NCBI GenBank assembly: GCA_014872875.1
Contig: WKFI01000007.1
Coordinates: forward strand, 240,495-301,334
Length of the DNA stretch: 60,840 bases
Direction: 5' to 3'
Source: Paracoccaceae bacterium
GTDB lineage: Bacteria; Pseudomonadota; Alphaproteobacteria; Rhodobacterales; Rhodobacteraceae
Under the pieces are notes generated by a model, which saw only the letters and a list, made by a program, of their open reading frames with translations, did not search any database and had not been told where the DNA came from. Position numbers and translations under genes: made by a program. How positions within the stretch are numbered: the first letter of the stretch is position 1; each line of letters begins with the position of its first letter. Shown one piece after another: positions 51,122-60,502 of the stretch.

Positions 51122-52543
51122 ATGTCCGACACCCCGTTCCGCCCCTTCGAGACCGCCCTGCCCCGGGACGAAGCCTTGCAGATTCTACACCACGCCACCC
51201 AGGGCGCAGATGACGGAGAAGTGTTCGTCGAACGTCGCAAATCCGAAGCGCTGGTTTTTGACGATGGGCGGCTGCGTACCGCCAGCTATGATGCCTCCGA
51301 AGGTTTCGGACTGCGTGCCGTACAGGGCGAAGTGGCCGGGTACGCCCACTCCACCGATGTTTCGATCCCGGCTCTGCGCCGCGCATCGGAAACCACGCGA
51401 CTTGCGGTGGCCCAGGGCGGAGGCACCCTGGCCGAGGCGCCCAAACCCACCAACACGAAACTCTACACTGACGCCGACCCGATCGCGGCGATGGACTTCC
51501 CGGTCAAGGTGGACACGCTGCGCGAGATCGACGCCTTCGCCCGTGATCTGGATCAAAGAGTGGTTCAGGTTTCCGCCACCCTCGCCGCCTCCTTGCAGGA
51601 GGTAGAAATCCTGCGCCCCGACGGGGTGCATCTGCGGGATGTGCGCCCGATGACCCGGGTCAACGTGCAGGTGATCGTCGAACAGAATGGCCGCCGCGAA
51701 AGCGGAAGCGCCGGTGGCGGTGGGCGCGTCGGGCTGGACGGGCTGGTCGATCCAGCGGACTGGCAGGACAAGGTCCGCGAAGCGCTGCGCATCGCGCTGG
51801 TCAATCTCGACGCCGTGCCTGCGCCCGCAGGCGTGATGGAAGTCGCGCTCGGCCCCGGCTGGCCCGGGATCCTTCTCCACGAGGCCATCGGTCATGGGCT
51901 GGAGGGCGATTTCAATCGCAAAGGCTCCTCGGCTTTTGCCGGGCTGATGGGGCAGCAGGTGGCAGCAAAGGGCGTGACCGTATTGGATGACGGCACAATC
52001 GCAGACCGCCGCGGCTCGATCACCATCGACGATGAGGGCACGCCGTCGCAGAAAACCACCCTGATCGAAGACGGCGTTCTGGTCGGCTACATGCAAGACC
52101 GTCAGAACGCGCGCCTCATGGGTGTCGCACCTACCGGCAACGGTCGTCGCCAAAGCTATGCCCACGCGCCCATGCCCCGCATGACCAACACCTACATGCT
52201 CGGCGGCAATGCCGACCCCGCCGATCTGGTCGCCGAAATCAAGGATGGCATCTGGGCCGTCGGTTTTGGTGGCGGTCAGGTGGACATTACCAACGGCAAG
52301 TTCGTCTTCTCCTGCACCGAGGCCTACCGGGTCGAAAATGGCAAGATCGGTGCCCCGGTCAAAGGTGCCACGCTGATCGGCGATGGCGCCTCCGCGCTCA
52401 AACGCATCCGCGGACTGGGCAATGACATGGCGCTGGATCCCGGTATGGGCAATTGCGGCAAGGCCGGGCAATGGGTGCCTGTCGGTGTTGGTCAACCGAC
52501 CGTGCTGATGGACGGGCTCACCGTCGGTGGCTCAGCGGCGTAG
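51122..52543 (+). CDS. tldD: Metalloprotease TldD
   Basis: A 473-residue protein of the TldD/PmbA family. The zinc motif HEAIGH is at residues 253-258 (GILLHEAIGHGLEGDFN), with later family blocks GSITIDDEGTPSQKTTLIEDGVLVGYMQDR (in part), NTYMLGG and KFVFSCTEAYRVENGKIG. TldD with TldE removes leader peptides from modified peptides (microcins, and possibly other RiPP-like products) and degrades unfolded peptides. ATG 51122 is preferred to GTG 51113, as AAGGTGA then sits at a normal distance. The partner tldE is not in the window. Confidence 0.95.
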   Translation: MSDTPFRPFETALPRDEALQILHHATQGADDGEVFVERRKSEALVFDDGRLRTASYDASEGFGLRAVQGEVAGYAHSTDVSIPALRRASETTRLAVAQGGGTLAEAPKPTNTKLYTDADPIAAMDFPVKVDTLREIDAFARDLDQRVVQVSATLAASLQEVEILRPDGVHLRDVRPMTRVNVQVIVEQNGRRESGSAGGGGRVGLDGLVDPADWQDKVREALRIALVNLDAVPAPAGVMEVALGPGWPGILLHEAIGHGLEGDFNRKGSSAFAGLMGQQVAAKGVTVLDDGTIADRRGSITIDDEGTPSQKTTLIEDGVLVGYMQDRQNARLMGVAPTGNGRRQSYAHAPMPRMTNTYMLGGNADPADLVAEIKDGIWAVGFGGGQVDITNGKFVFSCTEAYRVENGKIGAPVKGATLIGDGASALKRIRGLGNDMALDPGMGNCGKAGQWVPVGVGQPTVLMDGLTVGGSAA

Positions 52544-52692
52544 CCTTTTGACCCAGCCACTGGTTCGACCGGCTGAAACACGCAATCAGGTGCGCAGTCC
52601 TTGGCTTCGGCCGGCGGCGCACCCTTGCGGTTTATCCCGCAACAACCATCCCTGTTGTTCCATATATATCGGGATGCATGCGCCAAAGGTGC

Positions 52693-52710
52693 AGAGGGGA
52701 CCGCCCCTCT
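52693..52710. terminator. Hairpin after tldD
   Basis: AGAGGGG, ACCG, CCCCTCT: a 7-bp stem about 150 bp past the tldD stop, without a T-run. A second stem, CCGCC-CATACA-GGCGG, follows near 52756-52771. Their role as terminators between convergent genes is weakly supported. Confidence 0.35.
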
Positions 52711-52768
52711 CATCCACCTGACAGTAAGACGGAAGCGCCTCAGTACCACAACCGCCCATACAGGCGGC

Positions 52769-53098
52769 TCAGGGCGTCGGTAGAATCGGAAAACCGATCC
52801 TTTCATTCACCACGCCCACCAAGCTGGTCAGGATGCCTTTTATCGCCTTTCTTACCTTCTTCTTTTTCAGTTTCCTGCTGGCCGAAAGCGTGGCAACCGC
52901 ATTTTCGGTGACGAATTCCAGATAGATCTGCCCCATCTCGACGGTCCAGTTCTCATGCGCCCGTTTCTTTTTGATGAAGGCCAGCGCGTCATCCACTTCT
53001 TCCGCAACACGCAGTTCCGGAGACCCCAGCGCGGTCTTCAACAGATCAGCAATGCCTTTGCCAATTTCGATTTTTTCGTCATCTGAAAAGAAGGACAT
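52769..53098 (-). CDS. Hypothetical small cytosolic protein
   Basis: A 109-residue, lysine-rich, mostly helical protein (MSFFSDDEKIEIGKGIADLL, then KLKKKKVRKAIKGILTSLVG). The strongly basic stretch of about residues 77-88 could touch nucleic acid or membrane. No family is recognised. It follows the lipoprotein gene at 53112 by 13 bp, so they are probably one transcript. Confidence 0.5.
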   Translation of the reverse strand: MSFFSDDEKIEIGKGIADLLKTALGSPELRVAEEVDDALAFIKKKRAHENWTVEMGQIYLEFVTENAVATLSASRKLKKKKVRKAIKGILTSLVGVVNERIGFPILPTP

Positions 53099-53111
53099 TT
53101 TTCAATCCTCA

Positions 53112-53564
53112 TTACTCAAAAGTCACGTTTTCGCCAATCAGCGCGTTTAGTCTCGAAATCCTCACCCACAGATTTGCAACTGTGTCTGGGGCAAGACAGT
53201 AATCGGTACCGTTCGGTGACGTCTCGCGCGCTTCCATCAAAGCTTGGGCCTGCTTGTAGTTGTTCTGCAGACTTGTGACGTCGTCCAGATTGTCGTCCAA
53301 CTGCCCCAGAGCCGATATCCGGGCAACCACAACTCGCATGTCAGCGTTGGTTTCAACCCAGTACTTCCGGCTTTCAGCCGAACTTGCCCGGCATTTCTCA
53401 GTTCCATGACTGCGGATCAGAGATGCAAAATAGATATCATCCCTCTCAGACATCTTGGCAAGCAAAGCGCCGGTTTGCGGATCCGTCGGTTCGGCACAGG
53501 ATGCAAGGACTGAAAAGAGAAGGAGCGACAAAAAACGTCGCCCAGCGAACTGCTTTATCTTCAT
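53112..53564 (-). CDS. Predicted small lipoprotein
   Basis: A 150-residue protein with signal peptide and lipobox VLASC (Cys about residue 23). The mature part is helical with two cysteines (EKCRASS, TDYCLAPD) that might pair. No family is recognised. ATG 53564 begins the basic N-region (MKIKQFAGRR); an in-frame start 12 bases earlier is possible. It pairs with the downstream basic protein at 52769. Confidence 0.6.
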   Translation of the reverse strand: MKIKQFAGRRFLSLLLFSVLASCAEPTDPQTGALLAKMSERDDIYFASLIRSHGTEKCRASSAESRKYWVETNADMRVVVARISALGQLDDNLDDVTSLQNNYKQAQALMEARETSPNGTDYCLAPDTVANLWVRISRLNALIGENVTFE

Positions 53565-53898
53565 GACAATATCCACGTCTTAAAATGCAAATGAACCATA
53601 CCACATTGCCGGCCACCGATCCATCTGCCGCAATATGGTCGCATAAGTGCCTGTACCCAGAAATCGAATAGCAATGACTGTCGGGGCAAACTGTCTCCCT
53701 CTGGCCTCGAATCGGTCCGACGCAAACGGGCCGTGCACAGCATGTGCACCGAATTCACGCCTTTCCGGCCTTGGTTTGATTGGCGATAACGCCAATTGCT
53801 GAGAAATTATTTGAAGATGCACTGCAAATTTTAGTCGATTCACGGCCTGTTAACATTCGCCACGGTACACATGTTCCTGCAAGCAGGCGGAGCAACGG
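53565..53898. other. Gene-free gap upstream of dprA
   Basis: About 330 bp between divergent genes. Open frames on the minus strand show no recognisable product or ribosome-binding site. The only structure seen is GTGCAC-AGCAT-GTGCAC at 53733-53749. It should hold the promoters of dprA and the lipoprotein gene. Confidence 0.5.
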
Positions 53899-55050
53899 AT
53901 GACCGAGGAACAGTTTTCTTCCACTCACCCCCCACTCCCACCCACCACGGAAGAAGATCGGTTTTCGTGGCTTCGTCTGTTGCGCTCAAGACGGGTCGGA
54001 ACAGCGACCTTTCATCGGCTGATGGCCGAACATGGCACGGCGCAGAATGCGCTGGAAGCGCTGCCCGAAGTGGCAGCGGCGGCCGGGGTATCAGGGTATG
54101 AAATATGCCCTGCCGGTGTAGTCGAAGCCGAATTCAAGGCCGCAAAAGCCGCCGGTGCGCGGCTTTTGTGCCTTGGGTCGGCCTCCTATCCTGCAGAACT
54201 GGCCAAGGTGGATCTGGCCCCGCCGCTGTTGTGGGCGATGGGCGATCTGTCTTTGCTGTCGCGGCGTTCTATCGGCATGGTCGGTGCGCGCAATGCATCG
54301 TCATTGGGCACCCGCATGGCCCGGGCCTTGGCGCTTGAGCTGGGTCAGGCGGGTTTTGTCGTCGCCTCGGGGCTGGCCCGCGGCATTGATGCCGCCGCAC
54401 ATCTGGCAGCTCTCGAGACTGGCACCATTGCGGTCATGGCCGGGGGCGTCGACGTGATCTATCCGGTGGAAAATACCGAACTGGCCCTGAGCATTGCAAA
54501 AAACGGCCTGCGGCTAAGCGAGCAGCCGATGGGATTGGCACCGATCGCCCGACACTTCCCGCGCCGCAACCGGATCATATCGGGTCTCTCCAGTGCCGTT
54601 GTCGTGGTCGAAGCCGCTGCCAAGTCCGGCAGCCTGATCACCGCCCGCGATGCACTTGACCAGGGGCGGGAAGTTCTGGCCGTACCCGGCCATCCCTTCG
54701 ATGCCCGCGCCGCCGGCTGCAACATGCTGATCCGAGATGGCGCCCAACTGGTTCGCAACGGCGCTGACGTCATCACCGCCCTGCCCCCGGAACAACCAGC
54801 CCCCGAACCGATCCAACAAGACCTGCTGACCGATCTTCCCAATCCCAGACCCGACCGTCGCAGCCTGCGCGATACAGCTGCCCTGCACCAACAGATCCTG
54901 TCACGCCTGGGCCCCTCCCCTCTGGCCGAAGACCAGCTGATCCGTGACTTGCACCGCTCCGCCGGTGAGGTGGCACCAGTGCTCACCGATCTCGAACTTG
55001 ACGGCAAGATCAATCGCCAGCCTGGCGGTCTCCTGTCCCTGGTCAGCTGA
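53899..55050 (+). CDS. dprA: DNA-processing protein DprA
   Basis: A 383-residue protein that loads RecA on incoming single-stranded DNA during transformation. An N-terminal helical (SAM-like) region (about 20-75) precedes the Rossmann core with IGMVGARNASSLGTRMA, VVASGLARGIDAAAHLAAL, GTIAVMAGGVDVIYP, RNRIISGLSSAVVVVEAAAKSGSLITAR and GHPFDARAAGCNMLIRDGA, then a linker and a C-terminal winged-helix domain (about 320-380). It is complete. topA follows 183 bp downstream, the dprA-topA order found in many bacteria. Confidence 0.95.
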   Translation: MTEEQFSSTHPPLPPTTEEDRFSWLRLLRSRRVGTATFHRLMAEHGTAQNALEALPEVAAAAGVSGYEICPAGVVEAEFKAAKAAGARLLCLGSASYPAELAKVDLAPPLLWAMGDLSLLSRRSIGMVGARNASSLGTRMARALALELGQAGFVVASGLARGIDAAAHLAALETGTIAVMAGGVDVIYPVENTELALSIAKNGLRLSEQPMGLAPIARHFPRRNRIISGLSSAVVVVEAAAKSGSLITARDALDQGREVLAVPGHPFDARAAGCNMLIRDGAQLVRNGADVITALPPEQPAPEPIQQDLLTDLPNPRPDRRSLRDTAALHQQILSRLGPSPLAEDQLIRDLHRSAGEVAPVLTDLELDGKINRQPGGLLSLVS

Positions 55051-55233
55051 CCCCGTTGGGTCACAGGCCTGCAATCGGCGCGCATTGCTGCGTTCCGCCG
55101 CAGCCCCGCAAATCCCCGTGAAATTCTCTGGAAAACTGCGCTGAAAACTCGCGGATTGACAATATGCACTTGCACCCCACATCTTGCCCGGCCATAGAAC
55201 GCGCCGTATCCGTCGAAAGAGGTTTCACCCTAA

Positions 55234-57894
55234 ATGCCTGTAGTTGTTGTAGAATCCCCAGCCAAAGCCAAAACAATCAATAAATATCTCGGCTCGGATT
55301 ACACCGTTCTGGCATCTTACGGGCATGTGCGCGACCTTCCGCCAAAGGATGGATCGGTCGACACAGACAATGATTTCGACATGAAGTGGGAGGTCGGAAA
55401 CGACAGCCGAAAACATGTCAAAGCCATCGCCGATGCTCTGAAAGAAGACAACGCCCTGATCCTCGCCACGGACCCTGATCGCGAAGGTGAAGCGATCAGC
55501 TGGCACCTGCAAGAGGCCCTGACCAAACGCCGTTCGATCAAGAAAGACACCGCTGTTTCGCGCGTCACCTTCAACGCGATCACCAAGGACGCCGTGGCCG
55601 AGGCAATGAAGAACCCGCGCGAGGTCGACATGCCATTGGTCGAGGCTTACTTGGCCCGCCGGGCGCTGGACTACCTCGTGGGGTTTAACCTCTCACCGGT
55701 ACTGTGGCGCAAGCTGCCCGGCGCGCGTTCGGCCGGTCGGGTGCAATCCGTCTGTCTGCGCTTAATAGTCGAGCGTGAAATGGAAATCGAGGCGTTCAAC
55801 CCCCAGGAATACTGGTCTGTCCGTGCCCTGCTGACCACGCCACGTGGCCAGGATTTCGAGGCACGCCTGACAATCCTCGGCGGCGACAAGCTCGACAAGT
55901 TCGATATCGGCACCCAGGCCGCCGCCGAACTAGCCGTGCAAGCGATCGCCTCACGCGATCTGCATATCCAGTCCGTCGAGGCAAAACCTGCCGCCCGCAA
56001 CCCCTCGGCCCCGTTCATGACATCGACCCTGCAACAGGAGGCCAGCCGCAAATTCGGCATGGGTGCCCGCCAAACCATGAGTGCGGCACAGCGGCTCTAT
56101 GAAGCGGGATACATCACTTATATGCGTACTGACGGCATCGACATGGCCCCCGAAGCCGTCCAGGCCGCGCGCGACGAGATCGAAAGCCGTTACGGCAAGG
56201 ACTACGTTCCCTCTTCGCCGCGCATTTACAAGAACAAGGCCAAGAACGCTCAGGAAGCGCACGAGTGTATCCGCCCCACGGACATGTCACGGGATGCGGG
56301 CAAGTTGAAGGTCACCGATGACGATCAACGCAAGCTTTATGACCTGATCTGGAAACGGACGCTGGCGTGCCAGATGGCTGGCGCCCGTTTGGAACGCACC
56401 ACCGTGGATATCGGCTCGGCCGACCGCCAGGTGGGCCTGCGCGCCACCGGTCAGGTGATGCTGTTTGACGGGTTCATGCGCGTCTACGAAGAAGGCCGCG
56501 ACGATGTAGTGGACGACGACGACAAGCGCCTGCCACAGATCATGCAGGGCGAACCGGCCAAATTCGCAACCGCTTCGCTGACGGAGGCTTTCGTGAAAGC
56601 CTCTGAAACGAAAGGCGAAGCCGACGCCTCCGGTATGCGCAGCAATGGGGCCGCCGTGCTTTCGGCCAACGAATCGGTCCTGGCGCTGCAGCACCATACG
56701 CTGCCACCGCCACGCTATACCGAAGCGACCTTGGTCAAAAAAATGGAAGAGCTGGGCATCGGCCGACCCTCGACCTATGCCAGCGTGATCACCACGATCC
56801 AGGACCGCGAATATGTCCGCAAGGACAAAAACCGTCTGCATCCCGAAGACAAGGGCCGGATTGTCACGATCTTCCTGCTGAACTTCTTCCGGCAATATGT
56901 GGGTTACGAATTCACCGCCAAGCTGGAAGAACAGTTGGACGATGTCAGCGCCGGCGATCGTGATTACAAGGACCTGCTGGGCGGCTTTTGGCGCGACTTC
57001 TCTGCGGCGATCTCGGAAACCTCCGAGCTGCGCATCGCCGAAGTGCTCGACGTGCTGGATGACGCGCTTGCCCCTCAGCTCTATCCCCCGCGCGAAGATG
57101 GCAGCGACCCGCGGATCTGCCCGAAATGCGGCACTGGAAAACTGCACCTGAAAACGTCACGCACCGGTGGCTTTGTTGGCTGCGGCAACTACCCCGAATG
57201 CACCTACACCCGTCCGATTGCAGGCGAAGGCGCCGATGGGGATGAACGGCTGCTGGGCATGGATGGGGAGGATGAGATCCATCTCAAGGCAGGTCGTTTC
57301 GGGCCGTACGTGCAACGTGGCGAGCCCACGCCTGAAAACAAGAAACCGCCCCGCGCATCTCTCCCGCGCGGCTGGTCCAAGGATGATATGGACCTGGAAA
57401 AGGCGTTGGTGCTGCTCAGCCTTCCGCGTCAGATCGGGGAACACCCCGATGGCGGTATGATCTCGTCGAATTTCGGACGCTTCGGGCCGTATATCATGCA
57501 CAAGGCACCCGAGGAGGAAAAACCGGTATACGCCAATCTCAAAGATCCCAATGACGTGTTCGAGATCGGCATGAACCGCGCGGTGGAACTGTTGGCCGAA
57601 AAACGCGCCAACCCACGCGGCCGCGGCCGGGCTGCCGCCAAACCGCTCAAGGAGCTGGGCGATCACCCCGATGGCGGGGCGGTCAACGTGTTTGACGGGC
57701 GTTACGGGCCTTATGTGAAATGGGAAAAAGTCAACGCCACCCTTCCCAAGGACATCGAACCGGCCAATGTGACGTTGGAACAGGCGCTGCAGTTGATTTC
57801 TGAAAAGGCCGCCAAAAAGGGCACTAAAAAGAAGGCCCCCGCCAAAAAGACAACAGCCAACAAAGCAACGAAAAAGGCTGCCACAAAAAGCTGA
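55234..57894 (+). CDS. topA: DNA topoisomerase I
   Basis: An 886-residue type IA topoisomerase relaxing negative supercoils. The Toprim domain (VVVVESPAKAKTINKYLG; ATDPDREGEAISWHL) and the catalytic tyrosine Y296 in YITYMRTDG are present, as are LQQEASRKFGMGARQTM and RPSTYASVI. A C-terminal zinc-finger motif (CPKCGTGKL, GCGNYPECTY; four cysteines) is followed by topoisomerase C-terminal repeats (GRFGPYV, GRYGPYVKW) and a Lys/Ala-rich tail that should bind DNA. A dispersed repeat starts 5 bp after the stop. Confidence 0.97.
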   Translation: MPVVVVESPAKAKTINKYLGSDYTVLASYGHVRDLPPKDGSVDTDNDFDMKWEVGNDSRKHVKAIADALKEDNALILATDPDREGEAISWHLQEALTKRRSIKKDTAVSRVTFNAITKDAVAEAMKNPREVDMPLVEAYLARRALDYLVGFNLSPVLWRKLPGARSAGRVQSVCLRLIVEREMEIEAFNPQEYWSVRALLTTPRGQDFEARLTILGGDKLDKFDIGTQAAAELAVQAIASRDLHIQSVEAKPAARNPSAPFMTSTLQQEASRKFGMGARQTMSAAQRLYEAGYITYMRTDGIDMAPEAVQAARDEIESRYGKDYVPSSPRIYKNKAKNAQEAHECIRPTDMSRDAGKLKVTDDDQRKLYDLIWKRTLACQMAGARLERTTVDIGSADRQVGLRATGQVMLFDGFMRVYEEGRDDVVDDDDKRLPQIMQGEPAKFATASLTEAFVKASETKGEADASGMRSNGAAVLSANESVLALQHHTLPPPRYTEATLVKKMEELGIGRPSTYASVITTIQDREYVRKDKNRLHPEDKGRIVTIFLLNFFRQYVGYEFTAKLEEQLDDVSAGDRDYKDLLGGFWRDFSAAISETSELRIAEVLDVLDDALAPQLYPPREDGSDPRICPKCGTGKLHLKTSRTGGFVGCGNYPECTYTRPIAGEGADGDERLLGMDGEDEIHLKAGRFGPYVQRGEPTPENKKPPRASLPRGWSKDDMDLEKALVLLSLPRQIGEHPDGGMISSNFGRFGPYIMHKAPEEEKPVYANLKDPNDVFEIGMNRAVELLAEKRANPRGRGRAAAKPLKELGDHPDGGAVNVFDGRYGPYVKWEKVNATLPKDIEPANVTLEQALQLISEKAAKKGTKKKAPAKKTTANKATKKAATKS

Positions 57895-57899
57895 TCTAG

Positions 57900-57957
57900 C
57901 TTCTTTCTGGTTGCAAATACCTCGGGGAGCGCGAGGGGCTGGCCCCTCGCTCCCGCC
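57900..57957 (+). repeat. Dispersed intergenic repeat, copy C
   Basis: Core CTTCTTTCTGGTT, GC, AAATACCTCGGGG (57900-57927), then the hairpin GCGAGGGGC-TG-GCCCCTCGC. Over its whole length it equals copy A (15211-15269) except that the loop is TG instead of AGC. It lies between topA and scoA, both on the plus strand. Confidence 0.92.
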
Positions 57958-58065
57958 GGCACGGCAGGCGCATCCGTAGAAATACCCAACAACGCCGTGC
58001 CACATTGACTTGGCCCCCTTGCCCCGGCACAACCGCGCGCAAGAATTCGCTGTTGGGAGAGTTTC

Positions 58066-58782
58066 ATGAAAAAAGTCTATGCCAACGCCGCAGAAGCGCT
58101 CGACGGGCTGCTTCACGACGGCATGTTCATCGCCGCGGGCGGCTTCGGCCTCTGTGGTATTCCGGAATTGCTGCTGGACGCCATCAAGGAATCGGGTGTC
58201 AAGGATCTGACCTTTGCCTCGAACAATGCGGGCGTGGATGATTTCGGCATCGGCATCCTGCTGCAGACCCGCCAGGTGAAAAAGATGATCTCCTCCTACG
58301 TGGGTGAGAACGCAGAATTCATGCGGCAGTATCTGTCCGGAGAGCTTGAGCTGGAATTCAACCCCCAAGGCACCTTGGCCGAGCGTATGCGCGCCGGTGG
58401 TGCAGGTATTCCGGGCTTCTTCACCAAGACCGGTGTGGGCACCGTGATCGCCGAAGGCAAGATGGAAAAGCAGTTCCCCACCGGCCCCGACGGCGCCATG
58501 GAAGACTACATCATGGAAGAAGGCATCTTTGCCGATCTGGCCATCGTCAAGGCCTGGAAGGCCGATGAGACCGGCAACCTGGTGTTCCGCAAAACCGCGC
58601 GCAACTTCAATGCGCCAGCCGCCACCTGTGGCAAGATCTGCATCGCCGAGGTCGAAGAAATCGTGCCCACCGGCTCGCTGGACCCGGACGCGATCCACCT
58701 GCCCGGCATCTATGTGCATCGCATCATCAAGGGCGAGCACGAGAAACGCATTGAACAGCGCACCACGCGCCCGGCAGCATAA
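58066..58782 (+). CDS. scoA: 3-oxoacid CoA-transferase subunit A
   Basis: A 238-residue alpha subunit of a succinyl-CoA:3-ketoacid CoA-transferase type enzyme, which moves CoA between succinate and acetoacetate. Signs are AAGGFGLCGIPELLLDAI, LTFASNNAGVDDFGIG, SYVGENAEF and AGGAGIPGFFTKTGVGT. It is followed 12 bp later by subunit B. In a PHA-producing organism it links ketone-body/PHB breakdown to the TCA cycle. GGGAG lies 6-10 bases before the ATG. Confidence 0.94.
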   Translation: MKKVYANAAEALDGLLHDGMFIAAGGFGLCGIPELLLDAIKESGVKDLTFASNNAGVDDFGIGILLQTRQVKKMISSYVGENAEFMRQYLSGELELEFNPQGTLAERMRAGGAGIPGFFTKTGVGTVIAEGKMEKQFPTGPDGAMEDYIMEEGIFADLAIVKAWKADETGNLVFRKTARNFNAPAATCGKICIAEVEEIVPTGSLDPDAIHLPGIYVHRIIKGEHEKRIEQRTTRPAA

Positions 58783-58794
58783 GGAGACCGCATC

Positions 58795-59424
58795 ATGGCA
58801 TGGGACCGTAATCAAATGGCCGCCCGCGCGGCACAAGAGCTGCAGGACGGCTGGTATGTGAACCTTGGCATCGGCATTCCGACCTTGGTGTCGAACTACA
58901 TCCCCGAAGGCGTTGAAGTGACACTGCAGTCGGAAAACGGCATGCTGGGCATGGGTCCCTTCCCCATCGAGGGCGAAGAGGATGCCGACCTGATCAATGC
59001 TGGCAAGCAGACCATCACCGAACTGCCGCAGACGGCCTATTTCGACAGCGCACAGAGCTTTGCAATGATCCGCGGTGGCAAGATCGCCATGGCGATTCTG
59101 GGTGCAATGGAAGTGGCCGAGAACGGCGACCTGGCGAACTGGATGATCCCGGGCAAGCTGGTCAAAGGCATGGGTGGCGCGATGGACCTGGTCGCCGGTG
59201 TGGGCCGCGTGGTAGTGGTCATGGACCACGCAAACAAGCATGGCGTATCGAAAGTGCTGAAGGAATGCACCCTTCCGCTGACCGGCAAGGGCGTCGTGGA
59301 TCGCATCATCACCAACCTGGGTGTTCTCGACGTGGTCGAAGGTGGCCTGAAGATCGTCGAACTTGCGGACGGCGTCAGCGAAGACGAGTTGCGTGCCGCA
59401 ACCGAAGCAACGCTGGTCGATTGA
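58795..59424 (+). CDS. scoB: 3-oxoacid CoA-transferase subunit B
   Basis: A 209-residue beta subunit carrying the catalytic glutamate, E47 in [13 protein letters not shown], which forms the enzyme-CoA thioester. Further marks are [14 protein letters not shown] at the start and [28 protein letters not shown] (in part). AAGGAG precedes the ATG at good spacing, and the gene is translated from the scoA mRNA. A strong terminator follows 24 bp after the stop. Confidence 0.95.
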   Translation: MAWDRNQMAARAAQELQDGWYVNLGIGIPTLVSNYIPEGVEVTLQSENGMLGMGPFPIEGEEDADLINAGKQTITELPQTAYFDSAQSFAMIRGGKIAMAILGAMEVAENGDLANWMIPGKLVKGMGGAMDLVAGVGRVVVVMDHANKHGVSKVLKECTLPLTGKGVVDRIITNLGVLDVVEGGLKIVELADGVSEDELRAATEATLVD

Positions 59425-59447
59425 TCACAAGTTCAAATTGATCCGGC

Positions 59448-59473
59448 GGGCGCCCCAAGGGGCGCCCGTTTTT
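59448..59473 (+). terminator. Rho-independent terminator of scoAB
   Basis: GGGCGCCCC (59448-59456), AA, GGGGCGCCC (59459-59467), then GTTTTT. Perfect 9-bp stem, 24 bp after scoB. Confidence 0.92.
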
Positions 59474-59477
59474 CATT

Positions 59478-59524
59478 GGGGGCCCTGCCCCCAAACCCCC
59501 GAGGTATTTGGAACCAGAAAGAAG
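59478..59524 (-). repeat. Dispersed intergenic repeat, copy D
   Basis: Hairpin GGGGGC-CCT-GCCCCC (59478-59492), then the core on the minus strand: CCCCGAGGTATTT, GG, AACCAGAAAGAAG (59497-59524). It has the same order and orientation as copy B and begins 5 bp after the scoB terminator; the transglycosylase gene ends 10 bp beyond it. Confidence 0.88.
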
Positions 59525-59533
59525 CTGTGTCCT

Positions 59534-60352
59534 TCAATTTTGCAGCGTGACAAAGACACAGCCATCGGTGATCAGTTCGGGCGGCGTGGCGCAAAGCCCC
59601 TTGGCAACGTCGAAGGCAGCCAGAACCTTGGGCACGTAATCGCGGGTTTCCGAGAATGGCGGCACGCCTGAATGTTCCCGCACCGACCCTTCGCCGGCAT
59701 TGTATCCGGCAAGCACAAGGATTGGGTCCTTGTCGAATTCCTGCATAAGCCAATTCAGGTATTTTACGCCACCACTTATGTTTTCCCTTGGCAACAAGCT
59801 GTCCGATGCGCCAAACCGCTCGGCTGTTGCCGGCATCAACTGCATCAAGCCCTCGGCACCGGCCGTACTGACTGCGTCCGACTTGCCCGCAGATTCCACT
59901 GCTATCACAGCCAGCACCAAGGCAGGTGACACTTCGGTACCCACCGTTGCTGTGAGAATTGGAATACCCTGAGCACTGGCGATCTCTTGCAAGTGCTGCA
60001 ACCTTGGGACCGACACAGCGCCTGAAGCCCGAATGGCCTTCAATGCATCCTCAAGACGGCCGGGGCGCGAACTGGTCAGTTCGGGGGACACTTCCTCCCA
60101 GAACCAATCATAACGCCCCGGTGAGGCGATGATCGGAGCGTCTTCTGCGCCTTCACGAGGTGGTGGCGCGGCCGCGGCCTGTTCTGCCGGATCGATCTGG
60201 ACGGTGATCCGTTTGGACGTACCCGGTGCGGGGGGTTTGATTCTCTTTGCAGAAAACTCAGGGAATGGCGTCGGTTCGTTTGCCCACGCAGCGGCGGTTC
60301 CCACGATGACGGCCAGAGCACTGGCCTGAAGCACTCGTTTCACAACACTCAT
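59534..60352 (-). CDS. Exported SLT-type lytic transglycosylase
   Basis: A 272-residue periplasmic enzyme with a signal peptide ending near residue 24 (AAAWA) and a Pro/Ala-rich linker. The C-terminal SLT domain has the catalytic glutamate in LVLAVIAVESAGKSDAVS, then GAEGLMQLMPATAERFG and LVLAGYNAGEGSVREHSGVPPFSETRDYV, all diagnostic. It cleaves peptidoglycan between MurNAc and GlcNAc. As it is divergent from the Flp-type pilin gene, it may open the wall for pilus assembly, though general wall turnover is equally possible. Confidence 0.93.
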   Translation of the reverse strand: MSVVKRVLQASALAVIVGTAAAWANEPTPFPEFSAKRIKPPAPGTSKRITVQIDPAEQAAAAPPPREGAEDAPIIASPGRYDWFWEEVSPELTSSRPGRLEDALKAIRASGAVSVPRLQHLQEIASAQGIPILTATVGTEVSPALVLAVIAVESAGKSDAVSTAGAEGLMQLMPATAERFGASDSLLPRENISGGVKYLNWLMQEFDKDPILVLAGYNAGEGSVREHSGVPPFSETRDYVPKVLAAFDVAKGLCATPPELITDGCVFVTLQN

Positions 60353-60502
60353 CTGTCACTGCTCTTTTTTGTTTCCGAAAACCTCTCCCGAAATCCTCAG
60401 CAAAACCAGAGATTTCACCGAAAAAATTGACGATTTTGCCCAATTTGGTGCCTTAAGGACTCACAGGAAACTGAAAACGCGGCTGCCTAACAAAAATTTT
60501 CC

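Noticed and set aside
53733-53749. GTGCAC-AGCAT-GTGCAC in the dprA upstream gap
   Set aside because: The 6-mers are themselves palindromes, so the pair is easily found by chance; no known factor fits.
57157-59241. 694-codon open frame antisense to topA, the repeat, scoA and scoB
   Set aside because: It crosses three real features and an intergenic repeat on the other strand; shadow frame.
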